A stretch of DNA of 49,045 nucleotides from assembly GCF_000312305.1 (NCBI RefSeq), contig NZ_HE999450.1:57983-107027 (forward strand), given 5' to 3'. Each line of letters begins with the position of its first letter. Position 1 is the first letter of the stretch. Origin of the DNA: Prevotella conceptionensis 9403948 (GTDB lineage Bacteria; Bacteroidota; Bacteroidia; Bacteroidales; Bacteroidaceae). Position numbers and translations under genes: made by a program. Below, in pieces: positions 1-8,722 of the stretch. The notes below the pieces were generated by a model that was not told the origin of the DNA, made no database searches, and saw only the letters and a list, made by a program, of their open reading frames with translations.

Positions 1-796
1 TATAGAAGTCGCCGTTGCTGCTGCGTTCGTAGCTGTTGCCATAGCTGCGGCCCGACGAGCGAGTGTTGTCGTTGTATTGGTAACGATAGTCGGTGCGGTC
101 TCTTGCTGCTCGCGAACTCATGCTGCCATGATTGCGCGTGCCTGTTACGCCGCCATAAGAGTAGTAGCCCGGCGAATAATAATAGCCGCCATAATTGTAG
201 TAGGGGCTGTAATATCCATAGTATGGGCCGTAGTAGCCGCCATAATAGTAGGGCGAACGCCAACCATAGCCGTAATAGGGATAAGCCCAATCGTTATACC
301 AATAAGAATAATAACCACGCCAACGTGGGCCATAACCGTAGTAGAATGGGTCGTACCAATCCCAATCCCAACGTGAGTAGCCGTAGTAAGGCGAGTAAGC
401 ATAGTAGCCGAAGAACCACGGGTCGTAGAAACGGCTAACGCGGCGGCTATAATAATAGTCGTCGTCATCGTAATAGTCGCGCCTGTCGCGCCAGTCTCGT
501 CGCGAACGGTTGCGGTCCGAAGACATGGCACTAACGTCTTCTTCAACGATGACGTTGCCTAGCGAGTCACGCCTAATCTTTTGGTAACTGCTGCCGTTTC
601 GATTGCGGCGATTGTACTCGTCTACATTCCTGTTCGACCCCGAATAATACACATCGGCATCGCGTTCCCCCTTGTCTTGATATTCTTTGTTAATCCTGTC
701 TGATTTTTTAGGTACGAAATACACATCGTCTGTTTGGGCCATTGCCGTGAATGTCCCCAGTGTCAAGCCGATTGCCAATAATCCTAATCTTTTCAT
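1..796 (-). CDS. Tyr/Gly/Trp-rich exported protein, C-terminus cut by window edge
   Basis: The reading frame is open from an ATG at 796 to the window edge (265 codons), so the C-terminus is missing. It starts MKRLGLLAIGLTLGTFTAMA, a clear signal peptide with cleavage near MAQT. A charged, Asn/Arg-rich segment follows (about residues 25-115). From about residue 115 to 215 the protein is dominated by Tyr, Gly, Trp, Pro and Ser (blocks such as YYGYGPRW, GGYYGPYYGY, SPYYNYGGYYYSPGYY). After that it returns to Ser/Arg/Asn-rich sequence. No enzymatic motif is visible. Aromatic Gly/Tyr proteins of this kind are usually surface or envelope structural proteins; that role is inferred. A Bacteroidetes -7 box lies about 40 bp upstream. 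The frame is certain (no stops in 795 bases, signal peptide at the start); the function is unknown. Confidence 0.8.
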   Translation of the reverse strand, partial: MKRLGLLAIGLTLGTFTAMAQTDDVYFVPKKSDRINKEYQDKGERDADVYYSGSNRNVDEYNRRNRNGSSYQKIRRDSLGNVIVEEDVSAMSSDRNRSRRDWRDRRDYYDDDDYYYSRRVSRFYDPWFFGYYAYSPYYGYSRWDWDWYDPFYYGYGPRWRGYYSYWYNDWAYPYYGYGWRSPYYYGGYYGPYYGYYSPYYNYGGYYYSPGYYSYGGVTGTRNHGSMSSRAARDRTDYRYQYNDNTRSSGRSYGNSYERSSNGDFY

Positions 797-835
797 GTCA
801 ATGTTCCTTTCTGCCAAAGGCAAGTTGTTACGTTG

Positions 836-843
836 CAAATTTA
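836..843 (-). promoter_or_regulatory. Bacteroidetes -7 promoter box for the Tyr-rich protein
   Basis: The minus strand reads TAAATTTG, matching the TAnnTTTG consensus of the Bacteroidetes primary sigma factor. It lies about 40 bp before the ATG at 796. No convincing -33 TTTG was identified. Confidence 0.55.
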
Positions 844-926
844 CTAATGATAGTTATGCAAATATAAGGATTTTCCCTAACTAAAAGGGGGATTTTCCCT
901 ATTTTTTTAGTATTTTTGCGAGGCAC

Positions 927-1003
927 GTCCGACTAGTCGGGCTAGTCGGACGGGTCGGACAGGTCGGACTAGTCGGACTGGTCCGACAAGTCGGATTAGG
1001 CGG
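927..1003. repeat. Perfect-period 9-bp tandem array (GTCGGACTA-like), 9 units
   Basis: GTCGG, or a one-base variant of it, recurs exactly every 9 bases at 927, 936, 945, 954, 963, 972, 981, 990 and 999. Several units are self-complementary (GTCCGACTAGTCGG), so the array can fold into alternative hairpins. It lies in the gap between the divergent Tyr-rich gene (start 796) and prmA (start 1043), closer to prmA. A variable-length promoter-region repeat is possible, but no function can be read from the sequence. Confidence 0.8.
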
Positions 1004-1042
1004 CTTGTTTGACATTACTTAAAGATAAAAGCACATCTATAT

Positions 1043-1912
1043 ATGGAATATCTCAAAACGGTCTTCACGCTGAACGTGGCGGAAGAATACATGGATGCAG
1101 CCAAAGACCTGCTTGCCGACCTTGCTGCGGCGGCTGGTTTCGAGGCTTTTGAAGAAACGGATAATAAGTTGGTGGGTTATGTTCAGCCGCAATTACTGGA
1201 CAAAATGGCATTGGATGAGGCTATCGCCGACTTCCCCATTGCCTCGACAAGCATTGCTTACGAAATGGTTGAGGCAGAAAATCGCAACTGGAACGAGGCG
1301 TGGGAGGCCAGCGGTTTTGAGCCAATCTGCATTGATGGGCGTTGCATGATATACGATGCGCGACATTATTCGCAGGCCGACTTGCCTGTGGGGTTCGACC
1401 TGCAAGTGGCCATCGAACCGCGACAAGCCTTTGGAACGGGCGCACACGAAACCACGCAGATGGTTGTTGCCCAACTGCTGAGTATGCCCTTGAAAGGCAA
1501 ACGCATACTAGACTGCGGCTGCGGAACGGGCATCTTGGGCATTGTGGCTTCTAAATTGGGGGCAGATAGGGTGTTGGGATACGATGTTGATGAGTGGAGT
1601 GTGGACAACAGCCTGCACAATGCCGACCTGAACGGTGTGCAAAACATGGCTGTGCGCAAGGGCGACGCCACGACATTGAACGCCGGCGACGGACTGTTTG
1701 ACGTGGTTATGGCCAACATCAACCGCAATATTCTTTTGGCCGACATGCCCCGTTGGGTGCAAATGATGGCGCAGGGGGGAAGAATTGTGTTCAGCGGATT
1801 TTACCAAACGGACGTACCGATGCTTGTTGAGGCGGCTGCCGACTTGGGGTTGAGGCTCATTTCGGAGCGCGAACAGGAAAATTGGGCGTGTTTAACGTTC
1901 TGTAAAGAATAA
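1043..1912 (+). CDS. prmA: Ribosomal protein L11 methyltransferase PrmA
   Basis: 289 residues, the usual PrmA length. The enzyme trimethylates ribosomal protein L11 using S-adenosylmethionine in the cytoplasm. Residues 1-90 form the L11-recognition domain. The PrmA signature GTGAHETT is at 131-138. The SAM-binding glycine motif I is DCGCGTG at 157-163, the acidic end of strand 2 is GYDVDE near 179-184, and the substrate-loop motif NINRN is at 225-229. The ATG at 1043 gives a full-length N-terminus. It is convergent with the next gene and separated by only 76 bases, with no obvious terminator between them. A well-conserved housekeeping assignment. Confidence 0.95.
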   Translation: MEYLKTVFTLNVAEEYMDAAKDLLADLAAAAGFEAFEETDNKLVGYVQPQLLDKMALDEAIADFPIASTSIAYEMVEAENRNWNEAWEASGFEPICIDGRCMIYDARHYSQADLPVGFDLQVAIEPRQAFGTGAHETTQMVVAQLLSMPLKGKRILDCGCGTGILGIVASKLGADRVLGYDVDEWSVDNSLHNADLNGVQNMAVRKGDATTLNAGDGLFDVVMANINRNILLADMPRWVQMMAQGGRIVFSGFYQTDVPMLVEAAADLGLRLISEREQENWACLTFCKE

Positions 1913-1988
1913 CTAAGCGCTACGGTTAAGGGCCGAACAAAGGCACGATGCCTGGCGTGTGGGCATTGTGTAGACGTGGCGTTTGGCG

Positions 1989-2426
1989 TTATTTCATCAA
2001 GTCTTTCATGAAACTATCAAGGTCTTCATCAAGGTTTTGGAGCAGCTCTCCCGTGATGATACTTGTATCATCGTCAACGAGATGCAGCTCTGCCACATGG
2101 TTCTTCTCATCGTCTTCGAGCACAAAGCTGAATGGTCTGAGAATGCCCATCCTTTCTACCACGTTGTTCAGTCTTCGTAAGCAGCCTTGCAAAATGTGTG
2201 TAACGCTGTGGTAAAAGTGTTCGTCCTTGCTTTCAATCCACTGCTCAACCACGCAGCGGGTTATCTCCCTGTCGTCGTCGTCGAAGGCAAGCAGCTCGCC
2301 TGAGTCTTGCGAAACCCTAATGTGGATGTCGGTGAGGGCGGTGTTGTTTTCTAGGTTTGGAAACTTTTGCGCTATTTTGTTGATGGCGCGTTCCACCTGC
2401 ATGATGGTTTGTTCCGTAGCTTTCAT
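1989..2426 (-). CDS. Conserved small acidic protein of unknown function
   Basis: 145 residues, soluble, with no signal peptide or membrane segment. The N-terminal third (residues 1-30) is predicted helical, followed by a segment with short strands (ALTDIHIRVSQDSGEL near 29-45). An acidic run (DDDDRE) is near 49-54 and another acidic stretch is at the C-terminus (LDEDLDSFM). I do not recognise a named family, but composition and codon use match the neighbouring core genes. It has its own -7 box 26 bp upstream, so it is probably monocistronic. It is transcribed towards prmA. Function unknown. Confidence 0.8.
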   Translation of the reverse strand: MKATEQTIMQVERAINKIAQKFPNLENNTALTDIHIRVSQDSGELLAFDDDDREITRCVVEQWIESKDEHFYHSVTHILQGCLRRLNNVVERMGILRPFSFVLEDDEKNHVAELHLVDDDTSIITGELLQNLDEDLDSFMKDLMK

Positions 2427-2451
2427 AATGCAAATTGTTTTAATGGTATTG

Positions 2452-2459
2452 CAAAGATA
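2452..2459 (-). promoter_or_regulatory. -7 promoter box for the 145-aa protein
   Basis: The minus strand reads TATCTTTG, a full match to TAnnTTTG, 26 bp upstream of the ATG at 2426. Confidence 0.65.
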
Positions 2460-2695
2460 GTAAAAAACCGCAAAGGCAAGCGCGTTTGTATAAAAAATGT
2501 TCGTCTTTTAAGGATATTTCATCTTGGCGGTAGGGGATGGTGTGCCTGCGTTGTGGGGTTGTAGTGGATGGGCTAACGGCCGACAATTTTGCGCCGCGAC
2601 TCTTTGTTCCTACCACGAAACGGCATGGGCACATGGGGCAAAATCCCCTTAAAAGCAAGCCCCTTGAAACGCGCAAAGACCAGCTCCAATGCCCC

Positions 2696-2730
2696 AAAAA
2701 ACAGAGGGCGGGGCAAAGCGCAGCCCCGCC
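2696..2730 (-). terminator. Intrinsic terminator downstream of the SEC-C protein gene
   Basis: An 8-bp perfect G+C stem (GGCGGGGC at 2707-2714 with GCCCCGCC at 2723-2730) has an 8-nt loop. On the minus strand a run of six T follows five bases after the stem (2696-2701). It ends transcription coming from the gene at 2785-4362. Confidence 0.7.
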
Positions 2731-2784
2731 TTAAAGGCTGTTTCCTAGCGGTACGGGGTGGGGCGGTGTTTGCCCCTTACGGGT

Positions 2785-4362
2785 TTAGTTTTCTCTTCCG
2801 CAGCATTTTTTATACTTCTTTCCGCTTCCGCAGGGGCAGGGTTCGTTGCGCCCAACCTTAGGTTGCTCCAAGTTTAAATTGCCAAAGGGATTTTTAAAAC
2901 CGCTGTCAAAGGGAGAGTCTATGTTGAACATGGGGTTTGCAGCGGCAAAGTGGGCGTTCGGTCGCAGTCGTTTGCTCGCTATCTGTTCTGGCGAATACCC
3001 ATTGAAATGCGGACGAGGAACGTTGTTTACGAATGTGGTGATGATGCTTATGTCTTTGTCGCTGGGTAACTTACTTTGTGGAAATACCTCAATAATTTCG
3101 CTTAACAGTTTTCCGTTAGGCATGCGCTCTTCCTGAATGCGGTGGAAAATTTGGGTAAAATGCACAAAGGCTTCATCCTCACTGAACCCCTTTCTCGTTA
3201 GTAAGTCGAAGAAATCCTGTTCTTCGGCGTTTATGGGGCGAATGAAAGGGTAGAGGCCGCGCAGCATTAAGTCGTCGAATGAAAGCTCGGGACGGTCGTC
3301 GTCCTCCCAATCGCTTTTGCCTAGGTTGGGCATGTCTTTCAGTCGCGGCGTACACAATGTACCGCCTTGTTTGTCCCAAGAGGCGGCACAGGTAAAGATT
3401 TTCGTCAGTATGCTGTGTTCAAAATAGATGTTCACGAACATACCCATTTCTTTTCCCATCTCTTTCCGCATTCTTTCCGACAATATTTGGATGGCTTTTT
3501 TGCGGCTAATCCATCCCACCGTGTTCATCAGTCCCACCAGCAAGGTCTCCAAAGTAAACTCGGCTAACGTCAGCTTAGCGATGATGGTGGGGCGGATTAG
3601 TGGTTGCAGAACCTCTTTAAGGTCGTCGTATATAGCTATATATTCGCCCTCCTTGCCGTCTATCGCTGTGTCCATAACGATTCTTAGCCAGTTTAAGGTG
3701 GGCGGTGTGTGGCTGTAATCAACCCTCACCAACTTTCCGTTTACCATTTCTTGTAGTAAATACAAGTCGCGCATCGGAAGTCCTAGCAGCCATTCCTCGG
3801 GGTGTTGGGTAACAAATTTGTAGATGTCTTGCTGCATTTTCTTCATCGACGATGCCCTAGTCGCCTTAATGGTGCTTGGCGCGCCGAGGAGGAAGGCTTC
3901 CTGTTCTAGCATGTTTGGGTTCATTTCGCCCAGTGCCTTTTTGTATGAAGTTGGCTCAAGGTCAAAACCACTGGGCTCGAACAGAAAGTCGTCGGACACA
4001 TACAAGTCTAGCAACTCTTGGTACGTGTTTTCTATTTCGTTAGTCACCCTGTTCAGCTCTTCATCAATTTCCACATCAAATACGCTGTTTAACAGTGCGG
4101 CGCAGGCCGGTGCGGCCGTGCTTTGTACGTATGGCGTCAAGTCTTTGGTGGTGCATTCGCCTTGTACCTCCAAGTCTTTGAAGGCTTCGTATAGCATCTT
4201 TGTGGGCACATCCATGTTCTTTGTGCTGCCCACTTCGGTGAGGGTGGCTGTTTCGCGTGTTACATTCACCAGTGCGAATAGTTTTTTGCCCCTTCTCAAC
4301 TTGAAAGTATCCAGTTTTTTTAGTGCTTCTTGAAACTCTTTAAATGTCATTGTTCTTGTCAT
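2785..4362 (-). CDS. SEC-C zinc-motif protein
   Basis: About 525 residues from the start chosen here. The C-terminus carries a classical SEC-C zinc-binding motif ([17 protein letters not shown]), the cysteine-rich tail also found in SecA and in many standalone proteins. The rest is a long, mostly helical soluble protein with no signal peptide and no recognised catalytic motif. The frame is open up to an ATG at 4455, but the extra 31 residues are low-similarity sequence. I place the start at 4362 ([10 protein letters not shown]) or 4350 (MTFKEF), where compact helical protein begins. A strong terminator follows. It is probably a Bacteroidales protein of unknown role; the zinc motif suggests nucleic-acid or protein binding. 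Confidence 0.8.
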   Translation of the reverse strand: MTRTMTFKEFQEALKKLDTFKLRRGKKLFALVNVTRETATLTEVGSTKNMDVPTKMLYEAFKDLEVQGECTTKDLTPYVQSTAAPACAALLNSVFDVEIDEELNRVTNEIENTYQELLDLYVSDDFLFEPSGFDLEPTSYKKALGEMNPNMLEQEAFLLGAPSTIKATRASSMKKMQQDIYKFVTQHPEEWLLGLPMRDLYLLQEMVNGKLVRVDYSHTPPTLNWLRIVMDTAIDGKEGEYIAIYDDLKEVLQPLIRPTIIAKLTLAEFTLETLLVGLMNTVGWISRKKAIQILSERMRKEMGKEMGMFVNIYFEHSILTKIFTCAASWDKQGGTLCTPRLKDMPNLGKSDWEDDDRPELSFDDLMLRGLYPFIRPINAEEQDFFDLLTRKGFSEDEAFVHFTQIFHRIQEERMPNGKLLSEIIEVFPQSKLPSDKDISIITTFVNNVPRPHFNGYSPEQIASKRLRPNAHFAAANPMFNIDSPFDSGFKNPFGNLNLEQPKVGRNEPCPCGSGKKYKKCCGREN

Positions 4363-4576
4363 TGTTGTTTGCGGTTGTATCAGTTTTTGTTGGCTTAGTG
4401 CTAACACTAAGCCTTTTTGTGGGTAACACTGCGGTGCATACGCGGTGACATACATGTTAATGGGGCAGCCCTGTCCGCATGTGCGAAGTTACAAAATTTC
4501 TTTCATAGTTACAAACTTCTTACTCGGTTTTGTTGTGTGCCGAATGGCTCGCCGCGTTGTGGCCGATGGTTAAGGC

Positions 4577-5285
4577 CCATCACCAACTCACCAATTCATC
4601 AATTCACAAACTCCTCAACTCGGAAACTTACCACCTCACAAACTCCTCAACTCGAAATATTAAATTGTTATTATTAATTTTACAAAATCGTTCTAATTCT
4701 CACTCCATTCTAGCGAAAATGTCGGCTATAAAATAGGCAAATAGCCACAATTTCTAGCCTTTCACGTCTTTTGTCTTGTCTGTTTTTAGGAGCAAAACCT
4801 GCATTTTGCACCATTTTGCCTTTCTAGTTTGGCTGCCGTCTCGATATTTTTCAAGCCCAATTACGCACTTTTAGCTCCTAAAACGCCACTTTTTAATGGC
4901 TATTTTGTCCTTTTTAGTCCTGTTTTTAATGCCTCCAAGAGGTTTTATTTATACCTTTTCAGCGTATTTTTATGCTTTTCATCTCGCATTTTGCCGCATT
5001 TCATCTTGCATTTAGCATCAAAACGCATTGCATTTAGCATCAAAACGCACTGCGTTTAGCGGCATATTGCACTGCGTTTAGCATCAAAACGCACTCCATT
5101 TAGCGGCAAATAGCCCCAAAATCTGGTCCAAATGGCAGTTTTCTAAATAAAAATTCATTTTGTCTGCATTCACAGGCTACCCCTTTTAGCATCAAAACTA
5201 ACCTTCGCGAGAATCGATTTTTTGCGGCAAGGTTGGCGATTGGCCATGAATTTCGCAGCCATAGTGTTAAAATTTATGCGCAAAA
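4577..5285 (+). repeat. Interspersed repeat A, copy 1
   Basis: This gene-free stretch carries the same ordered blocks seen again near 29,290-29,935 and 36,600-37,400. The blocks are a low-complexity CTCAAACTCC-type lead (4580-4655), TTCTAGCGAAAAT (about 4708), CCTGCATTTTGCACCATTTT (about 4798), 22-bp units of the type AAAACGCACTGCATTTAGC (about 5015-5110), AAATAAAAATTCATTTTG (about 5145), and a hairpin block at 5199-5236. Stop codons fill all frames and no ORF over 80 codons looks real. The remainder (5286-5433) is AT-rich with no recognisable feature. Confidence 0.75.
5199..5236 (+). repeat. Conserved hairpin block of repeat A (copy 1)
   Basis: TAACCTTCGC pairs with GCGGCAAGGTTGG around a T-rich loop that includes GAGAATCGATTTTTT. 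It is the best-conserved module of the repeat; the block from TTCGCGAGAAT to AAGGTTGGCGATTGG is almost identical in all three copies. Confidence 0.65.
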
Positions 5286-5433
5286 GATTACATTGTCGGG
5301 CGTGCCCTAAAAGTTTCCATGCTTGTGTCTTTTCTCCTTTTAAGCCCGCTTTTCATTTTATTTTTAGAACCTGCCTAAAATAAAACAACAAAGTCGACGT
5401 TATTAACTACAAAGAAACCACTAAACCTAAACC

Positions 5434-7512
5434 ATGAGTTTTATTGCTACCATGACACTAAGAAAAGCGGGCCGACTGAATGAGGCCTTGCAACAAGCCA
5501 ACGCCGATTGGCAATACGAGAAAAGCCCACATGCATGCATGGCTATGTTTTGGGTACAGAAAGACATCTGCGACTGGCTAATCAAAGAACAACGATTGGA
5601 CGAGGCCAACCAGCGCATCGCCCTTTTGGAACAGCTGCAACCCCTGATGAACGACACGGAGGGCATTGCCAGCAAGGCTATCGAACGGCTGAAAGAACAC
5701 GCTCTGCCCTTTTATCCGCAGATACGACACATCGAACAAATGAGTAAAGACGGCTGCGAAAGGGTAGCATACGATGCCTTGCTGCCGTTTTTGGGCGAAA
5801 ACTTGCCAACTGCCTTGCACGAAAGAGTGGGCTGGGTGGTGTTTCGCTATTTGAAACGCCTGCCATCCGAATGCCAATCTGCTACGGCACGAAGGGCTTT
5901 ACTGAACTATATCATGCTGAAAAACCAACGCCCTTCTTTACTTCACTCGCAAATGTTGCTGATGGCTATCGCGGTAAAGGAGCGGTTTGCCGACTTTAAA
6001 CTGCTGAATTTTATCGCTGCCTGGGACGTGAATGCCTTTGCCGAGGCCGACTTCCAGCCCTCGCAACACGAGGAGCAAACGTTCCGTCCACTGGCCGAGC
6101 GCGTTGTGGAGCATTGTTTCGATTTAGGTTATGGCTTGCAAGAAGTGCTCAATACATTCTTGCCTAACGTGCGTTTTACAGACGAAAAGGTGAAAGAACT
6201 CTATGCCCGAAGTAAATATTTCGCAATAATCAAGCTGCAAAAACAAGACGAAACGGCCGCCATTGGTCTGGCTGAACATTATGCGCAGACGATAAGCGGA
6301 ACGTTTGTGCGCAACGAATACCATTCGGCCATTCTCCATTTCTACCTTCGGCATCTGCCCAAAGCCCATCAGCGACAGGCATTGCGGTTTGTTAAGGGGT
6401 GGGGAATGGACAATTTCAGGGATGAAGACTGGCAGCGCACCACCAAAGACGACCGCCGATACCCTGCATTGGTAGAGAAAACACTTGTTGCTTTGCTGTC
6501 GGCATGCGAGAAACACGAACTGAGAAGGCTGAACGAGCGGCCACCCGCCATCCTGCAAAAGGCTCTTGATGCCTATGCCGACAACGAAAGCTTGATGCGG
6601 CTATGGGTGAAAGTTAAGTTGGCTGCGTGTAAGGACCACGAGGCACTTGAAACACTTCGTTGCCTAATACGTAAGCAACAGCGTTTTTACTTATGGAAGG
6701 AGCTGGCCGACATTACACCAGACGAACAGCTTAAACTATCGGCTCTGTGTAAGGCCATATTGCTGCAACCCAAGGACGAGTTCTTGGGTAAGGTTCATTT
6801 TATGCTGGCCTTGTTGCTTAAAGGGCAGGGCTTGTTGTCTGAGGCTCAAGCGCAGATTAACGCGTATGTGGAAACCTATCGGCGAAACGGCTGGACGCCA
6901 ACACCCGAAATGCAGGCCTTAGCCAATGCCATGCCGCCAGGCATCGCCCCTTGTGCCGATGTTTCGGCTTTCTATAATGCCCACTTAGATGCAGCCCACG
7001 ACTTCTTGTTCCCCGATTTGCATTGGAACCTGCTGGTGGTGATGAACTTCTTTACGCAAATTAATCCCAAAACGGGCCGAAAAACAGACAAGGTGGCCTT
7101 GGCCGACACCAATGGAAACACCCTTTCTGTTAATCGTAAGCAATGGCCTAGTGGACACAGCTTGGCGAAGTTTGCTTGCGTTGAGGCCAAGATAGCAGTA
7201 GAAGGCAAACGAAAAAACATCGTAGCCATGCGCCCGTCGGCTGCCAATGGTCAGGATATTTGGCACTTGGAAACCGTGCAAATCGTTCGGGCAGATGAAC
7301 AAAGACAACGCTATGTGGCCAAGAATGAGGCCGGATTAACATTTGTCGTTCCTTATTATATAATAAGGAGTAGGGTGGATTGTGGTATAAAGGCACGTCT
7401 CTGGTGGGTTGATGCCGCAACGAAGGAAGGTAAAGGCATGCGCCGAACGATAGCGGTAGAGTTTGTTGATGCAGAAAACAAACCTAAACCGCGCCCAGAA
7501 AAGAACGCTTGA
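5434..7512 (+). CDS. Large helical-repeat protein with C-terminal beta-rich domain, unassigned
   Basis: 692 residues, no signal peptide. Residues 1-75 (MTLRKAGRLNEALQQANADW and the following segment) look like a tetratricopeptide-type helical hairpin. Helical repeats continue to about residue 500 (for example KDHEALETLRCLIRKQQRFY and GQGLLSEAQAQINAYVETYR). After about residue 535 the composition changes to alternating strands (NPKTGRKTDKVALADTNGNT; a basic KRKNIVAM segment; a final GMRRTIAVEFVD strand) that could be an OB or cold-shock-like fold. I cannot name the family. The architecture suggests a scaffold or nucleic-acid-associated protein (inference). It stands alone between two repeat-filled gaps, codon use is like its core neighbours, and an ATG at 5434 gives the full N-terminal repeat. 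Confidence 0.85.
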   Translation: MSFIATMTLRKAGRLNEALQQANADWQYEKSPHACMAMFWVQKDICDWLIKEQRLDEANQRIALLEQLQPLMNDTEGIASKAIERLKEHALPFYPQIRHIEQMSKDGCERVAYDALLPFLGENLPTALHERVGWVVFRYLKRLPSECQSATARRALLNYIMLKNQRPSLLHSQMLLMAIAVKERFADFKLLNFIAAWDVNAFAEADFQPSQHEEQTFRPLAERVVEHCFDLGYGLQEVLNTFLPNVRFTDEKVKELYARSKYFAIIKLQKQDETAAIGLAEHYAQTISGTFVRNEYHSAILHFYLRHLPKAHQRQALRFVKGWGMDNFRDEDWQRTTKDDRRYPALVEKTLVALLSACEKHELRRLNERPPAILQKALDAYADNESLMRLWVKVKLAACKDHEALETLRCLIRKQQRFYLWKELADITPDEQLKLSALCKAILLQPKDEFLGKVHFMLALLLKGQGLLSEAQAQINAYVETYRRNGWTPTPEMQALANAMPPGIAPCADVSAFYNAHLDAAHDFLFPDLHWNLLVVMNFFTQINPKTGRKTDKVALADTNGNTLSVNRKQWPSGHSLAKFACVEAKIAVEGKRKNIVAMRPSAANGQDIWHLETVQIVRADEQRQRYVAKNEAGLTFVVPYYIIRSRVDCGIKARLWWVDAATKEGKGMRRTIAVEFVDAENKPKPRPEKNA

Positions 7513-7590
7513 TGGCATGGCGTGTGCTGCTTTTGTTAATCTTTCGCCCGTTAGCTTGTCGGACGGTGTCGTTACCTACTTGTAAGGGCG

Positions 7591-7740
7591 CAGGTTCAAC
7601 AGCCATTACGGGCAACAACCTTTTTGGTCAACACGTCGCCAGAAGTTTACAAGAGTGCAGGTTTAACAGCCATTACGGCCAATAACCTTTTGGGTCAACA
7701 CGTCGCCAGAAGTTTACAAGGGTGCAGGCCCAACAGCTCA
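7591..7740 (+). repeat. 67-bp tandem repeat, about 2.2 copies
   Basis: CAGGTTCAACAGCCATTACG at 7591 recurs at 7658, and a diverged copy begins at 7725; both offsets are exactly 67 bases. Each unit also contains GTCAACACGTCGCCAGAAGT. The array fills the gap between the convergent 692-aa gene and the response regulator gene. No coding role is seen. Confidence 0.8.
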
Positions 7741-7753
7741 TTTGCTCACATTC

Positions 7754-8386
7754 TTAAATGTAATACTCTGCTGCATCTACCATTCCTGCTCGTAAGGCGT
7801 ATTTTGTTGCTTCATGAACATTGTTCACATTCAGCTTGCGGAAGATGTTCTTGCGATGGGTATTAACGGTATGAAAGCTAGAAAAACGTTTCTCGGCAAT
7901 CTCTTTCGTGGTCAATCCTAGGGCGATGTCGCGTAATACCTCCATTTCTGTTTTTGTAAGTTTCACCCGTTCCACTTCTTGCCATTGTTCATTGGCCATT
8001 TGCACAAGGGGCGCATAGTGGTATGGCTCTCCGCGTAGGGCATCGTGCAGGGCTTGGCGAATTTGCGGAAGGGGTGCATCTTTGAGGATGAGGCCAAAGC
8101 GCGGTCCGCTTGCAACGACCACGCGTACGAAGTCGCTGGTAAGCGTTTCGCTAAATAAAAGCCATTGCACGCGGTGAAATCGCTGTTGCCAAATAAGCAA
8201 TTCGTCGAAACTGGTGAAGTCGAACAAAGTATAGTCCAACACCACGGTGGCGTGTTCTTGTCCTTCGAGAAGTCTAGCGAGTGTTGTTTTGTCCGTGGCA
8301 ATGGCGATGTCGTTATGTTTCATTTCGCTGCAAAGCCATTGCAAACCAGCTCGGGTGATGTCTTGATTGTCGGATAGAATGAGCAT
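7754..8386 (-). CDS. NarL/FixJ-type response regulator (receiver + LuxR HTH)
   Basis: 210 residues. The N-terminal receiver-like domain (1-125) keeps the key positions: acidic D6/D9 near the first strand, phosphoacceptor candidate D51 after VVL, S79 in LLFSET, and K102 in ILKD. The C-terminal LuxR helix-turn-helix (about 143-205) is textbook: LTKTEMEVLRDIALGLTTKE, then the recognition helix SFHTVNTHRKNIFRKL. It is a cytoplasmic transcription factor probably controlled by phosphorylation. No histidine kinase is adjacent, so its partner is unknown (orphan regulator). The family call is firm; the regulon is unknown. Confidence 0.9.
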   Translation of the reverse strand: MLILSDNQDITRAGLQWLCSEMKHNDIAIATDKTTLARLLEGQEHATVVLDYTLFDFTSFDELLIWQQRFHRVQWLLFSETLTSDFVRVVVASGPRFGLILKDAPLPQIRQALHDALRGEPYHYAPLVQMANEQWQEVERVKLTKTEMEVLRDIALGLTTKEIAEKRFSSFHTVNTHRKNIFRKLNVNNVHEATKYALRAGMVDAAEYYI

Positions 8387-8399
8387 AATGAAAAGGGCT

Positions 8400-8655
8400 T
8401 ATAAAGGTGAAAAGGCTTATAAAGGTGAAAAAGTGAAAGGGTGAAAGGGTGAAAAAATGGCTGCGCCTTTTAAAGGTGAAAGGGTGAAAAGGTGAAAGGG
8501 TGAAAAAATGGCTGCGCCACTAAACTTGCCAACATATTCTCTCGTAACCCCGCCAACTTATAAGTTTATCCACTTGTTAACTCGTCAACTTGTCAGCTCG
8601 TCAACTCGTAAACTTGTCTTCTTGTCAACTCGTAAACTTGTTAGCTGATTAAACA
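8400..8655. repeat. Composite low-complexity repeat: GGTGAAA runs plus AACTCGTCAACTTGT runs
   Basis: Two blocks. Bases 8402-8520 are runs of AAAGGTGAAAGGGTGAAAA, containing GTGAAAAAATGGCTGCGCC twice. Bases 8525-8650 are runs of the decamer type CTTGTCAACTCGTAAA. The same pair of blocks recurs at 9425-9535 and, in inverted orientation, at 22,850-23,165. No coding function is seen. Confidence 0.75.
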
Positions 8656-8662
8656 AGAAAGC

Positions 8663-8694
8663 AAAAAGGGACATGCCGTTTTGTGGCATATCCC
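8663..8694 (-). terminator. Intrinsic terminator of rpsP
   Basis: GGGACATGCC (8668-8677) pairs with GGCATATCCC (8685-8694), one G-T pair, around a 7-nt loop. On the minus strand a TTTTT run follows directly (8663-8667). It lies 28 bases after the rpsP stop. Confidence 0.85.
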
Positions 8695-8722
8695 TCGTTT
8701 GTTGTTTGTAAAGCGTTGTGCT

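Noticed and set aside
145..546. 133-codon Thr/Ile-rich ORF on the minus strand
   Set aside because: It is the out-of-frame shadow of the Tyr/Gly-rich protein, whose own frame has a signal peptide and no stops.
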